Positions 49,649-57,025 of a stretch of DNA of 64,000 nt are shown here, piece after piece (position 1 is the first letter of the stretch; each line of letters starts with the position of its first letter). A program made the translations under genes and the position numbers. Source of the DNA: Sansalvadorimonas sp965243775 (lineage in GTDB: Bacteria > Pseudomonadota > Gammaproteobacteria > Pseudomonadales > Endozoicomonadaceae). Below the pieces are notes generated by a model that saw only the letters and a program-made list of their open reading frames with translations, ran no database searches and was not told where the DNA came from. The stretch spans positions 54,913 to 118,912 of the forward strand of contig CBDEWF010000128.1 in assembly GCA_965243775.1 (NCBI GenBank), written 5' to 3'.

Positions 49649-49690
49649 TATTATCTTCCTTGATTAATGAACTATCTCTCTGGCAAATAT

Positions 49691-50440
49691 TCAATAGATA
49701 AAGCGGTACCAGAGCAACCCTCCGTATTCATGGATAGCCAGCTGGCTTTGTTTCAAGTTAGAAATACTCGGCAGCCAGGCACGCCACCCGGTTGGCATAA
49801 CCCTGCGGGAAGCTTGGGCTGTCGGGGCAGGCACAACATCAAGGGCAACCTTCTGGAAAGCCATCACTGCACGGGGCATATGCCAGGCATGGGTGACCAG
49901 AATAACTTTATGAATACCCTCCTTATTAAGAAGCTGAGCCGTGCCGAGGGCATTTTCCCGGGTTGTCTGGCTTATATCTTCCAGCCAGCGGGTGTAAACA
50001 TCATAGTCATCCAGGAACCTGGCCATCACTTTCGCTTCAATAATGCCATGGTACGGGCCTCCGCTGACCAGTATTGGAAGATCTGTTTTTTTAGCCAGCT
50101 TCATACCATAGCGCAGGCGCTGGGTTAACAGTGCCCCTGGCTGAGGCTGCATATGGTATTCCGGAGTATTGGCCAGCACCCCTGCACCCAGAATAACAAT
50201 GGCTCCCACATCGGGAGGAATATCATCAGGAAGTGTTGGGGTTCTTTGTTCCAGCTCTTTCATCAGCAGGTGGGCAATAGGCCCTGTGGAAAGCAGCCAC
50301 AGGGATACTGTTGCAATCAGCATAAGTACAAATGAGAGATGGCGGTAGCGGAACCAGATCAGTACAGCAAGAAGCAGCAGGATGAGCTGTATGCCTGGAG
50401 GTTGAAAGAGGTGCTTAATCATTATGATTTGATTCCCCAT
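49691..50440 (-). CDS. YdcF/ElyC-family (DUF218) membrane protein
   Basis: A 249-aa protein with two N-terminal membrane helices (LILLLLAVLIWFRYRHLSFV and VLMLIATVSLWLLST) and a DUF218 domain: GAIVILGAGV, TQRLRYGMKLAKKTDLPILV, SGGPYHGIIEAKVMARFL, TRENALGTAQLL and VTHAWHMPRAVMAF. Members such as ElyC affect envelope and peptidoglycan metabolism. Which member this is cannot be told. A second Met six codons in is an alternative start. Confidence 0.85.
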   Translation of the reverse strand: MGNQIIMIKHLFQPPGIQLILLLLAVLIWFRYRHLSFVLMLIATVSLWLLSTGPIAHLLMKELEQRTPTLPDDIPPDVGAIVILGAGVLANTPEYHMQPQPGALLTQRLRYGMKLAKKTDLPILVSGGPYHGIIEAKVMARFLDDYDVYTRWLEDISQTTRENALGTAQLLNKEGIHKVILVTHAWHMPRAVMAFQKVALDVVPAPTAQASRRVMPTGWRAWLPSISNLKQSQLAIHEYGGLLWYRFIY

Positions 50441-50453
50441 TTGGTTCTTTCCA

Positions 50454-51473
50454 TTAACCGAGGCAACTGCTGTCTACACTGTTACTGCACTTTCCGGTCT
50501 GCTCGAATTCAATAATGTTATTGATCGTAATACTGGCAATGGCCTGTAGTGCTTCCCTGGTAAAAAATCCCTGGTGCCCTGTAACTATAACATTAGGAAA
50601 AGTGAGCAGGCGCTGGAAGACATCATCCTGGATAACTTCTTCCGAGAGATCCCGAAAAAACAGGTCACCTTCCTGTTCGTAGACATCTATCCCAAGATAT
50701 CCAACTTTCCCGGACTTAAGAGCCTTGACGACTGCAGGGGTATCGATCAAAGCACCACGGCTGGTGTTGATTAACATAACTCCCTGCTGCATTTTACCAA
50801 TGGTCTTTTTGTTGATCAGGTGGTGTGTGTCTGCCGTTAAAGGGCAGTGCAGGCTGATAATGTCTGATGCCTGATAAAGCTCATCCAGAGAAACCGGGAC
50901 AATGTTACGGTCTTTTATGGATTGTTCTGCCATTATCGGGTCATATCCTAGCACTGTCATGCCAAAGCCCTGAAGAATTTGAGCCAAAGCCTGGCCTATC
51001 CGTCCCAGGCCGATCAGCCCGGCGATCTTGCCATGAAGATTAAACCCAAGCAGACCATGGAGGTGAAAATTACCCTCACGAACCCGGTTCCAGGCTTTAT
51101 GGGTTTTCCGGTTAAGCGCAAGAATCATGGCTACAGCATGTTCGGCCACGGATTCCGGAGAATAGGCAGGAACGCGAACAACTGTTATGCCAAGCTTTTC
51201 TGCAGCCTTGATGTCCACATTATTAAAACCTGCGCAGCGCAGGGCAATAAGCCTGACGCCATAAAGGGCCAGCTGCTCAAGTACAGGAGCACTTAAATCG
51301 TCATTCACAAAGGCACAGATTGCATCACAGCCTTCAGCCAGAGCACATGTTGCAGGGGTTAGGTGAGCTTCCTGCCAGGAAAACTGTTGTGAAAAACGAT
51401 CAGGATTTTTGCCGAGTATTTCGGAGAAGACTGATTGTTCGTAGTCCTGATAACTAAAGAACAGGGTTTTCAT
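50454..51473 (-). CDS. ldhA: D-lactate dehydrogenase, fermentative
   Basis: A 339-aa NAD-dependent D-2-hydroxyacid dehydrogenase resembling fermentative D-lactate dehydrogenase: pyruvate + NADH to D-lactate. Seen: FSYQDYEQSVF at the start, VPAYSPESVAEHAVAMILAL, dinucleotide fold GKIAGLIGLGRIGQALA near residue 150, catalytic Arg in NTSRGALIDTPAVV, Glu in DVYEQEGDLFF, and His in GHQGFFTREAL. It fits an organism that can ferment and that also carries a ferredoxin-linked pyruvate oxidase. Confidence 0.92.
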   Translation of the reverse strand: MKTLFFSYQDYEQSVFSEILGKNPDRFSQQFSWQEAHLTPATCALAEGCDAICAFVNDDLSAPVLEQLALYGVRLIALRCAGFNNVDIKAAEKLGITVVRVPAYSPESVAEHAVAMILALNRKTHKAWNRVREGNFHLHGLLGFNLHGKIAGLIGLGRIGQALAQILQGFGMTVLGYDPIMAEQSIKDRNIVPVSLDELYQASDIISLHCPLTADTHHLINKKTIGKMQQGVMLINTSRGALIDTPAVVKALKSGKVGYLGIDVYEQEGDLFFRDLSEEVIQDDVFQRLLTFPNVIVTGHQGFFTREALQAIASITINNIIEFEQTGKCSNSVDSSCLG

Positions 51474-51581
51474 TGATAATGCCCCTGGAACAAATTAAGT
51501 ATTGTTTACTCAATCTATACATAATTTGTTCCGAAGGGGAATGAAGGGGGGAATAAAGTACGGGAAGAGAGCAATCAGTTA

Positions 51582-52505
51582 TTACAAATGAGGGGCAATA
51601 AAGTCAGGTGAAATGCCTGCTTCTGCACTTTCCTTCAAAACGTCCCGTCCCTGATAGATGCCACATTCCAGAAGCAGTGTTTTATAGCCCATGGCATTGC
51701 CTCCCAGAATATCGGTATAGAGGGTGTCCCCAACCATCAAAACTCTGGATGGATCCGTGATGCCGTGACGGTCAGCCACTGTCTGGAAGATAGTTTTTCC
51801 TGGCTTGCCATAAAGAATCGGCTGTCTGATCTGGGCTGTTCTTTCAACAAAATTGTCGATGAAAAAGCCCGGTGTGGCTCCGATATGGATTTTGCCATCA
51901 ATCATATAGGGGGCACCCATATCGGGGTTGCCAACAACCATATTAAACTGCCGGCCATTTCCAGAAGCAACCAGGTTGTCCTGCATCTCTACTGTCCAGC
52001 CGGTACCCACCATAAACAACAGGTTTTCAACATGTTCGGGAATAACACCGTTGCAGTCATTCAGGCGAACCATGCCTTGCAAAAGCTGGTCTGAAGGATG
52101 GGGCAGGGGGGCGATTACGCCCCAGCTTTCCGGGTTATCCACAATTTTCAGCCACTGTTCAGTCATATCCAGACTGGTGACTACTTCTTCATTGCTGAAG
52201 TCGAAACCGCGCTTGCCATATTTTTCTGCCGCAACTGACTTATTGGTCATGGTGTCGTTGGAGACCACGCAGAAGGATTTACCCTGGCTGCGCATCCGGG
52301 CAATGGCATCAACAGCCCCTTCAATGGCGACCGCACCTCGGCAGAGTACACCATAAGAATCCAGCATGATCAGATCAAACGGGTCGAGAATCTCCTCAAT
52401 ACCGCTGATTTTTTTTGGGGCCTGGCTGGAGTTGATAACCGGCGGATACCACTCCATACGGCGGGTATAGCACTGGTTAAGAATCGACAAATCAATCTCG
52501 ATCAT
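51582..52505 (-). CDS. HAD-superfamily subfamily IIA hydrolase (NagD-like)
   Basis: A 307-aa HAD phosphatase-fold protein. Motif I is DLIMLDSYGVLCRG near residue 45: the nucleophile Asp is present, but the usual second Asp (DxD) is Tyr. Motif II region is CVVSNDTM, Lys region LYGKPGKTIF, and motif III GDTLYTDILGGNAMGYKTLL. The C2-type cap is consistent with NagD-like proteins acting on sugar phosphates or nucleotides. The Asp-to-Tyr change may alter the chemistry. Confidence 0.82.
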   Translation of the reverse strand: MIEIDLSILNQCYTRRMEWYPPVINSSQAPKKISGIEEILDPFDLIMLDSYGVLCRGAVAIEGAVDAIARMRSQGKSFCVVSNDTMTNKSVAAEKYGKRGFDFSNEEVVTSLDMTEQWLKIVDNPESWGVIAPLPHPSDQLLQGMVRLNDCNGVIPEHVENLLFMVGTGWTVEMQDNLVASGNGRQFNMVVGNPDMGAPYMIDGKIHIGATPGFFIDNFVERTAQIRQPILYGKPGKTIFQTVADRHGITDPSRVLMVGDTLYTDILGGNAMGYKTLLLECGIYQGRDVLKESAEAGISPDFIAPHL

Positions 52506-52596
52506 GGGACGCTCTCAGAAAAGAAAACAGAATCGGCGGAGTATACCTGAATTGATTGATCCGCCGGTAAGGAAGGACAGCATAGAAACAGAATCG

Positions 52597-53010
52597 CTAT
52601 AAGCCGTCACGAACTGTCTTGAGATAGCGGCGAACAACCTTGATATCTTCTTTGGAGAAGCCGTGTTCCAGAAGCTGTTTAGCTTCCTGAAACAGGGGTC
52701 TGGCTTTCATTGTGACCTGTAGACCTGCAGCAGTAATCAGCACCCTCTGTCCACGACCATCAACAGGTGAAGGGGTACGTTTTACCAGACCATTTTTTTC
52801 CAGTCTTGAGACCATACCACTGGTTGCTGCCTTGCCCAGATCCAGGGCTTCTCCCAGGTCTGCCTGCAGGCAGCCATTACGTTTTTGCAGATGGAGAAGG
52901 GCGGTAATCTGGGCTGAACTGACCCCAAGCCGGACCAGGGCTTCCTGGTCGATCAGGCGATAGAGTTTCTGGTGAGTCTGGCTGATAAGAAAATAGAGTT
53001 CGTTTTCCAT
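52597..53010 (-). CDS. MarR-family transcriptional regulator
   Basis: A 137-aa winged-helix regulator: recognition region ADLGEALDLGKAATSGMVSR and wing LEKNGLVKRTPSPVDGRGQRVLI around residues 50-95, with a helical dimerisation region on both sides. It diverges from an exported msrB gene 240 bp away and might control it. No operator palindrome was identified with confidence. Confidence 0.88.
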   Translation of the reverse strand: MENELYFLISQTHQKLYRLIDQEALVRLGVSSAQITALLHLQKRNGCLQADLGEALDLGKAATSGMVSRLEKNGLVKRTPSPVDGRGQRVLITAAGLQVTMKARPLFQEAKQLLEHGFSKEDIKVVRRYLKTVRDGL

Positions 53011-53249
53011 AGCGGAGAATAATGGTTCGCAGGCGAACCTTAGTCAATGGTGAAAGTTCACAATGACAGCCATGAGCGGCTTTTGTACCTACAGGTAAAA
53101 AACCACAGGAAACTTGTCAGCAGTATTTTCGATGGAAGGGTGAATCCGTAACGGGATAGCTGCCGTATAAGTCAGTAATCGAAGCGGAATATCAACCTGT
53201 TTATTAAGAAATAGATTTACTGAAAAACAAGGAGCTGCGGAGGCCATTT

Positions 53250-53786
53250 ATGAGAAAACTATTCAGCTCAAAACTGCTGGCTGCTTTATCAATAACTGTC
53301 GTATCGGGCTGGGCACTGGCTGGGGCTGTAAGCAGCCCGGTGAAAACGGATTCTGTGGATAAGTCTGAGCTGAAGAAAATCCTGACACCTCTGCAGTACA
53401 AGGTCACCCAGGAAAATGGCACTGAAAGACCTTTTTCCAATGAGTACTGGGATAACAAAGAGCCAGGTATCTATGTGGATATCGTCTCCGGTGAGCCCCT
53501 GTTCAGCTCCCTTGATAAGTACAAATCCGGAACTGGCTGGCCAAGTTTCAGCAGGCCCCTGGTTCCTGCCAATATCGTGGAGAAGGAAGATAACACCCTC
53601 TTTATGAAGCGCGTTGAAATCCGCTCTAAAGGTGCTGACTCCCATCTTGGTCATGTGTTCACTGATGGTCCACAGCCAACCGGCCTGCGCTACTGCATGA
53701 ACTCGGCGGCTATGCGTTTTATTCCTGTGGATAAGTTGGAACAGGAGGAGTATGGAGAATTTCTGAGCCTGTTTAAAGAAAAATAG
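53250..53786 (+). CDS. msrB: Exported peptide-methionine (R)-S-oxide reductase
   Basis: A 178-aa MsrB with an N-terminal signal peptide (LLAALSITVVSGWALAG), so it repairs oxidised Met in the periplasm or is anchored in the membrane. Typical segments are KYKSGTGWPSFSRPL, SHLGHVFTDGPQPTG and LRYCMNSAAMRFIP; the Cys in RYCMNS is the catalytic one. The four zinc-binding Cys found in many MsrB proteins are absent (SGEPLFSS and GADSHLG occupy those places), so this is a zinc-free type. Confidence 0.9.
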   Translation: MRKLFSSKLLAALSITVVSGWALAGAVSSPVKTDSVDKSELKKILTPLQYKVTQENGTERPFSNEYWDNKEPGIYVDIVSGEPLFSSLDKYKSGTGWPSFSRPLVPANIVEKEDNTLFMKRVEIRSKGADSHLGHVFTDGPQPTGLRYCMNSAAMRFIPVDKLEQEEYGEFLSLFKEK

Positions 53787-53818
53787 CTTTGAACAAAGAA
53801 AAAGAGAGTCGTGTGTTT

Positions 53819-53838
53819 GTTCGGGCTTCGGCCCGAAC
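53819..53838 (+). terminator. Hairpin terminator after msrB
   Basis: Perfect 8-bp stem GTTCGGGC / GCCCGAAC with a TTCG tetraloop, 33 bp after the msrB stop. Only a weak T content follows, but the very stable loop is typical of terminators or 3'-end stabilisers. Confidence 0.5.
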
Positions 53839-53872
53839 CAGTTGATCTTCCCCAGTTCTTGCCTACTTTTAA

Positions 53873-54892
53873 ATGCCTGTGTCTGAGGATGTCAGGTTCT
53901 TCCGCTGTATGTTTGACCAATTTCAGGGCATGACCAATGCTCAGGTTTATCAGATAGCCTTCAATCAGTATTTCCTCAGGCCGGATCCAGATAATCCTGG
54001 TTTCCCATTGGGAAACTCCCAGCGAAGGGATTTCCTGCCCCTGCTTAAGCCCTTAATCAAGTCACTACCTGAAGATCCCTGCATTCTGGATGTGGGAGCT
54101 GGTTCCGGTGAAGTATTGGAGCTGGCTTTTTCTGACCAGACAACAGGTACCTTCAATCTGGAAGAGCCAAACAGCCTGTTACTGGAGCAATACCTGACAA
54201 GATTAAGAAAAAGCGGGCGTTTCCAGATTGGCTCTGTTTATAGCGGCATCGTGCAGGATCTGTACACCGAAGACCAGTCTTTAACTGGGCTGATTCCGGA
54301 AAATAGCCAGGATCTGATTCTGGCTATCCACATGATTTATCAACTGAGTGATTTCGAATGTCAGGCTGAACTCTCTCCTGAAGAGGATCTTAAGCGTTTC
54401 ATCGGTTTCCTGTATTCCCGACTGAAAACGGGAGGGCACATTTTTCTGGTTTATGCCGATCAGGAACAGTCTACGTCAGGGTATGCTTCTGCCTATTACT
54501 ATGAAAATCAGGCAGACAGCCAGAATATTGCAGATAACATGAGAGTCATTAACAAGGTCAGAAATCGGTTGCTAAAAACAGGGAATATAAAAAAATGGTT
54601 GGAAGTCAGGTTTAAAGATACAAACCCATCATGTCTGGTCAAGGTGACTCCCAGTCTGATGTATGGGAACAATACGGAAGAGCTTGCCATCATGAGTGTG
54701 GTCGGTGAGCTGTGCCGCCCCGATGATCAACTGTTTTATCTTGATAAAATGGTGACCTGCCATGAAGCCATTCATGCCAATGAAGGTAAGATAGGTCTGG
54801 GTATAGAGAAAAATAGTGTCTCTCAGAAAGGGATGGTCCAGAGTAATCAGCCGCAGGTTATCGCTATCATAGGCAAGAACAGAAAGGAATGA
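53873..54892 (+). CDS. Class I SAM-dependent methyltransferase-like protein
   Basis: A 339-aa cytoplasmic protein with a Rossmann methyltransferase domain. Motif I is CILDVGAGSGEVLELAF near residue 65-80, then an acidic residue in TGTFNLEEPNS, and QDLILAIHMIYQLSDFECQA, where helical segments precede the later motif. LKTGGHIFLVYADQEQ is the strand typical of methyltransferases. The substrate is unknown; the arrangement recalls small-molecule N-methyltransferases, but that is weak. It precedes tatD by about 50 bp. Confidence 0.75.
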   Translation: MPVSEDVRFFRCMFDQFQGMTNAQVYQIAFNQYFLRPDPDNPGFPLGNSQRRDFLPLLKPLIKSLPEDPCILDVGAGSGEVLELAFSDQTTGTFNLEEPNSLLLEQYLTRLRKSGRFQIGSVYSGIVQDLYTEDQSLTGLIPENSQDLILAIHMIYQLSDFECQAELSPEEDLKRFIGFLYSRLKTGGHIFLVYADQEQSTSGYASAYYYENQADSQNIADNMRVINKVRNRLLKTGNIKKWLEVRFKDTNPSCLVKVTPSLMYGNNTEELAIMSVVGELCRPDDQLFYLDKMVTCHEAIHANEGKIGLGIEKNSVSQKGMVQSNQPQVIAIIGKNRKE

Positions 54893-54943
54893 CTTCCAAT
54901 ATCTGACCCTTTACACTGCCGCGTTTAACTCGGGGGGGAAGTG

Positions 54944-55735
54944 ATGCAGCTTGTAGATATAGGTGTCAACCTGGTTGATAAGGCCTTTGCCAAGGATCGG
55001 GATGCCGTTGTTGAGCGGGCTGCTGAAGCCGGTATAACAACGCTGATTGTAACCGGTACAACTCTTGAAGAATCTTTGGAAGCTCTAAAACTTGTAGAGC
55101 AGTACAGTGATAACTGTTACTCAACTGCCGGTATTCATCCCCATTACGCCAAAGATGCGACAGAAGAGCATTTCCAGGAACTCAAGGATCTGCTGAAACA
55201 ACCCAAGGTTGTTGCCGCTGGAGAAACCGGTCTGGATTTTAACCGGGACTTTTCCCCCAGGGCCATTCAGGAGCAGGTGTTCGAACGCCAGATAGAATTA
55301 GCTATTGAGACCGGAATGCCACTGTTCTGCCATGAGCGTGATGCTTCAAAGCGATTTTCCGAGATTGTCAGAACCTATCGTGATGATATCTCCCGTCTGG
55401 TCGTTCATTGCTTTACTGCTGACAAAGAGAGCCTGTACCGTTATCTGGATCTTGATCTCCATATCGGTATCACCGGCTGGGTCTGCGATGAGCGGCGAGG
55501 CTTCCATCTGCATCCACTGCTTAACGATATTCCTTCTGACAGATTGATGCTTGAAACGGATTGTCCCTATCTTCTGCCAAGAACATTAAAGCCGAAACCG
55601 AAAAACAGAAGAAATGAGCCTGCGTTTCTTGGAGAAGTTGTGGTCATGGTAGCGGAGAAGACTGGCAAAACCGTGGAGCAGGTTGCCCGGGAAACAACAG
55701 CTACAGCACAGTCATTCTTTGGTATCAAAATATAA
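54944..55735 (+). CDS. tatD: TatD-family metal-dependent hydrolase / DNase
   Basis: A 263-aa TIM-barrel nuclease similar along its length to E. coli TatD: VDIGVNLVDKAFAKDRDAVV at the start, STAGIHPHYAKDA, VVAAGETGLDFNRDFSP, VVHCFTADKESLY, GITGWVCDERRG and ETDCPYLLPRTLKPKPKNRR. Metal ligands (His, Glu and Asp in these motifs) are present. A GTG precedes the chosen ATG by one codon. It acts as a 3'-5' exonuclease in the family. It stands alone, away from the tatABC genes. Confidence 0.94.
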   Translation: MQLVDIGVNLVDKAFAKDRDAVVERAAEAGITTLIVTGTTLEESLEALKLVEQYSDNCYSTAGIHPHYAKDATEEHFQELKDLLKQPKVVAAGETGLDFNRDFSPRAIQEQVFERQIELAIETGMPLFCHERDASKRFSEIVRTYRDDISRLVVHCFTADKESLYRYLDLDLHIGITGWVCDERRGFHLHPLLNDIPSDRLMLETDCPYLLPRTLKPKPKNRRNEPAFLGEVVVMVAEKTGKTVEQVARETTATAQSFFGIKI

Positions 55736-55813
55736 AATTTGGCAAGCGTGGGCGGTACTTTTTAAACGGTTACTGTCTGGATACGGCAGATATAAGGAAG
55801 GACGTAGTAGGAG

Positions 55814-55846
55814 TTACCCGCAATATGTCTTACATATTGCGGGTAA
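55814..55846 (+). terminator. Strong terminator hairpin after tatD
   Basis: Perfect 15-bp stem (TTACCCGCAATATGT and its complement) with a 3-base loop, followed by AAGAAACC and six T residues on the plus strand. It lies between two converging genes and probably serves tatD. Confidence 0.75.
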
Positions 55847-55884
55847 AAGAAACCTTTTTTAAACTTATCGCAATCGGAATTACT

Positions 55885-56712
55885 TCACTGAAGTAGTTTT
55901 TTTATCTCTACGGCTGCCAGCAGGTTTTCAGCTTTAGCTCCCAGGGCCCGGGCAAAGAAATTCTCTGAGAGTTGATAATCCAGATTCTTATGCATAAGGT
56001 CCATTAGCTCGGCAGCATAGTCATACTTTTCCATAGCAATCAGAATTTCCATGCCAAGCCAGTAACTTCTGGGATGTCCAGGCCGAGCAGCCAGCAAGGG
56101 AATCGTCTGATACAAAGCTTCCTCGTATCGTCCCTGCTCATAATATATTCCTGCACGCTGGAAGTTGCTAAAGTGGTTCTCACCTATTTTCTTGTCGAGC
56201 TCATTTAAAAAGTTCAGCGTTATCTCGCCAGAGGGGACTTCGGCTATTTCAATGCCTGAAATTTTATAGCCTGCTACTGTTTTTCTTACTGAGAAAACCA
56301 AGGGTGCCATATTCCAATTAGAATTTAAGACAACGCATAAACTCTCTGCCTGAAGTTCTGGTGTTATGCAGTCATTCAGATACCAGATGTCTTTTGTAGA
56401 GTCGTTTGCAACCCGGGTCAGAATTGGCTGCACGATGTTATAGGTTTTCTGTTTGACTGGCCTGACTTCATTGAGTGCTCTTATGACCTGGCTTGATACA
56501 GCTGCGTTTACAGAATTTCCACTGATCAGTCGTTTGACCTGAGCAACGTTATTCCAACGATTAAGGTAGTTGATAATAGGGTAGATAAACTCTTTCGGTG
56601 AAACAGGTGTTCTCGGCAATCCTGCCGCTCCGGCAGTGCCTGCACCAGCGATTGCACATACTGCAAGACAGGCTACTACTAACAGGCGGAAACCTTTTAT
56701 ATGATTTTTCAT
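55885..56712 (-). CDS. Exported TPR-like protein of unknown function
   Basis: A 275-aa protein. Start placed at MKNHIKGFRLLVVACLAVCA because this gives a proper signal peptide (cleavage after GAG-AA region); the frame is open 16 codons earlier. The C-terminal 90 residues (FQRAGIYYEQGRYEEALYQT, MEILIAMEKYDYAAELMDLM) look like two or three TPR repeats. The central part contains two Cys (NDCITPELQAESLC) that could form a disulfide. Function unknown. Confidence 0.7.
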   Translation of the reverse strand: MKNHIKGFRLLVVACLAVCAIAGAGTAGAAGLPRTPVSPKEFIYPIINYLNRWNNVAQVKRLISGNSVNAAVSSQVIRALNEVRPVKQKTYNIVQPILTRVANDSTKDIWYLNDCITPELQAESLCVVLNSNWNMAPLVFSVRKTVAGYKISGIEIAEVPSGEITLNFLNELDKKIGENHFSNFQRAGIYYEQGRYEEALYQTIPLLAARPGHPRSYWLGMEILIAMEKYDYAAELMDLMHKNLDYQLSENFFARALGAKAENLLAAVEIKKLLQ

Positions 56713-57025
56713 GACAGCTACACGACTACCCATATTTAAAACCCAGCATGAGCTAGCCATTTTATTTATTTCCCTTTGCCCTGACAGCCGGCTTTACTGA
56801 TTTGTGGCAGAGTTTTGCGGAATAAAGCCTTCTTCCTCCATTTGATCTACTTTAATTTCACTCTTCTCTGCTCTGCTCTTTGGGCTTGACGAAAACCATG
56901 TAGTTCAGGAGCGATATGCCTGTAAGTACAGCTACTCGCAGGCCTTTTGGTGATGTATCCTACAGAGTTTTACCGGCAACTCATCAGGTCCGTCATGTCA
57001 GTCGGGCCTCAAGGCACCTTGATCG

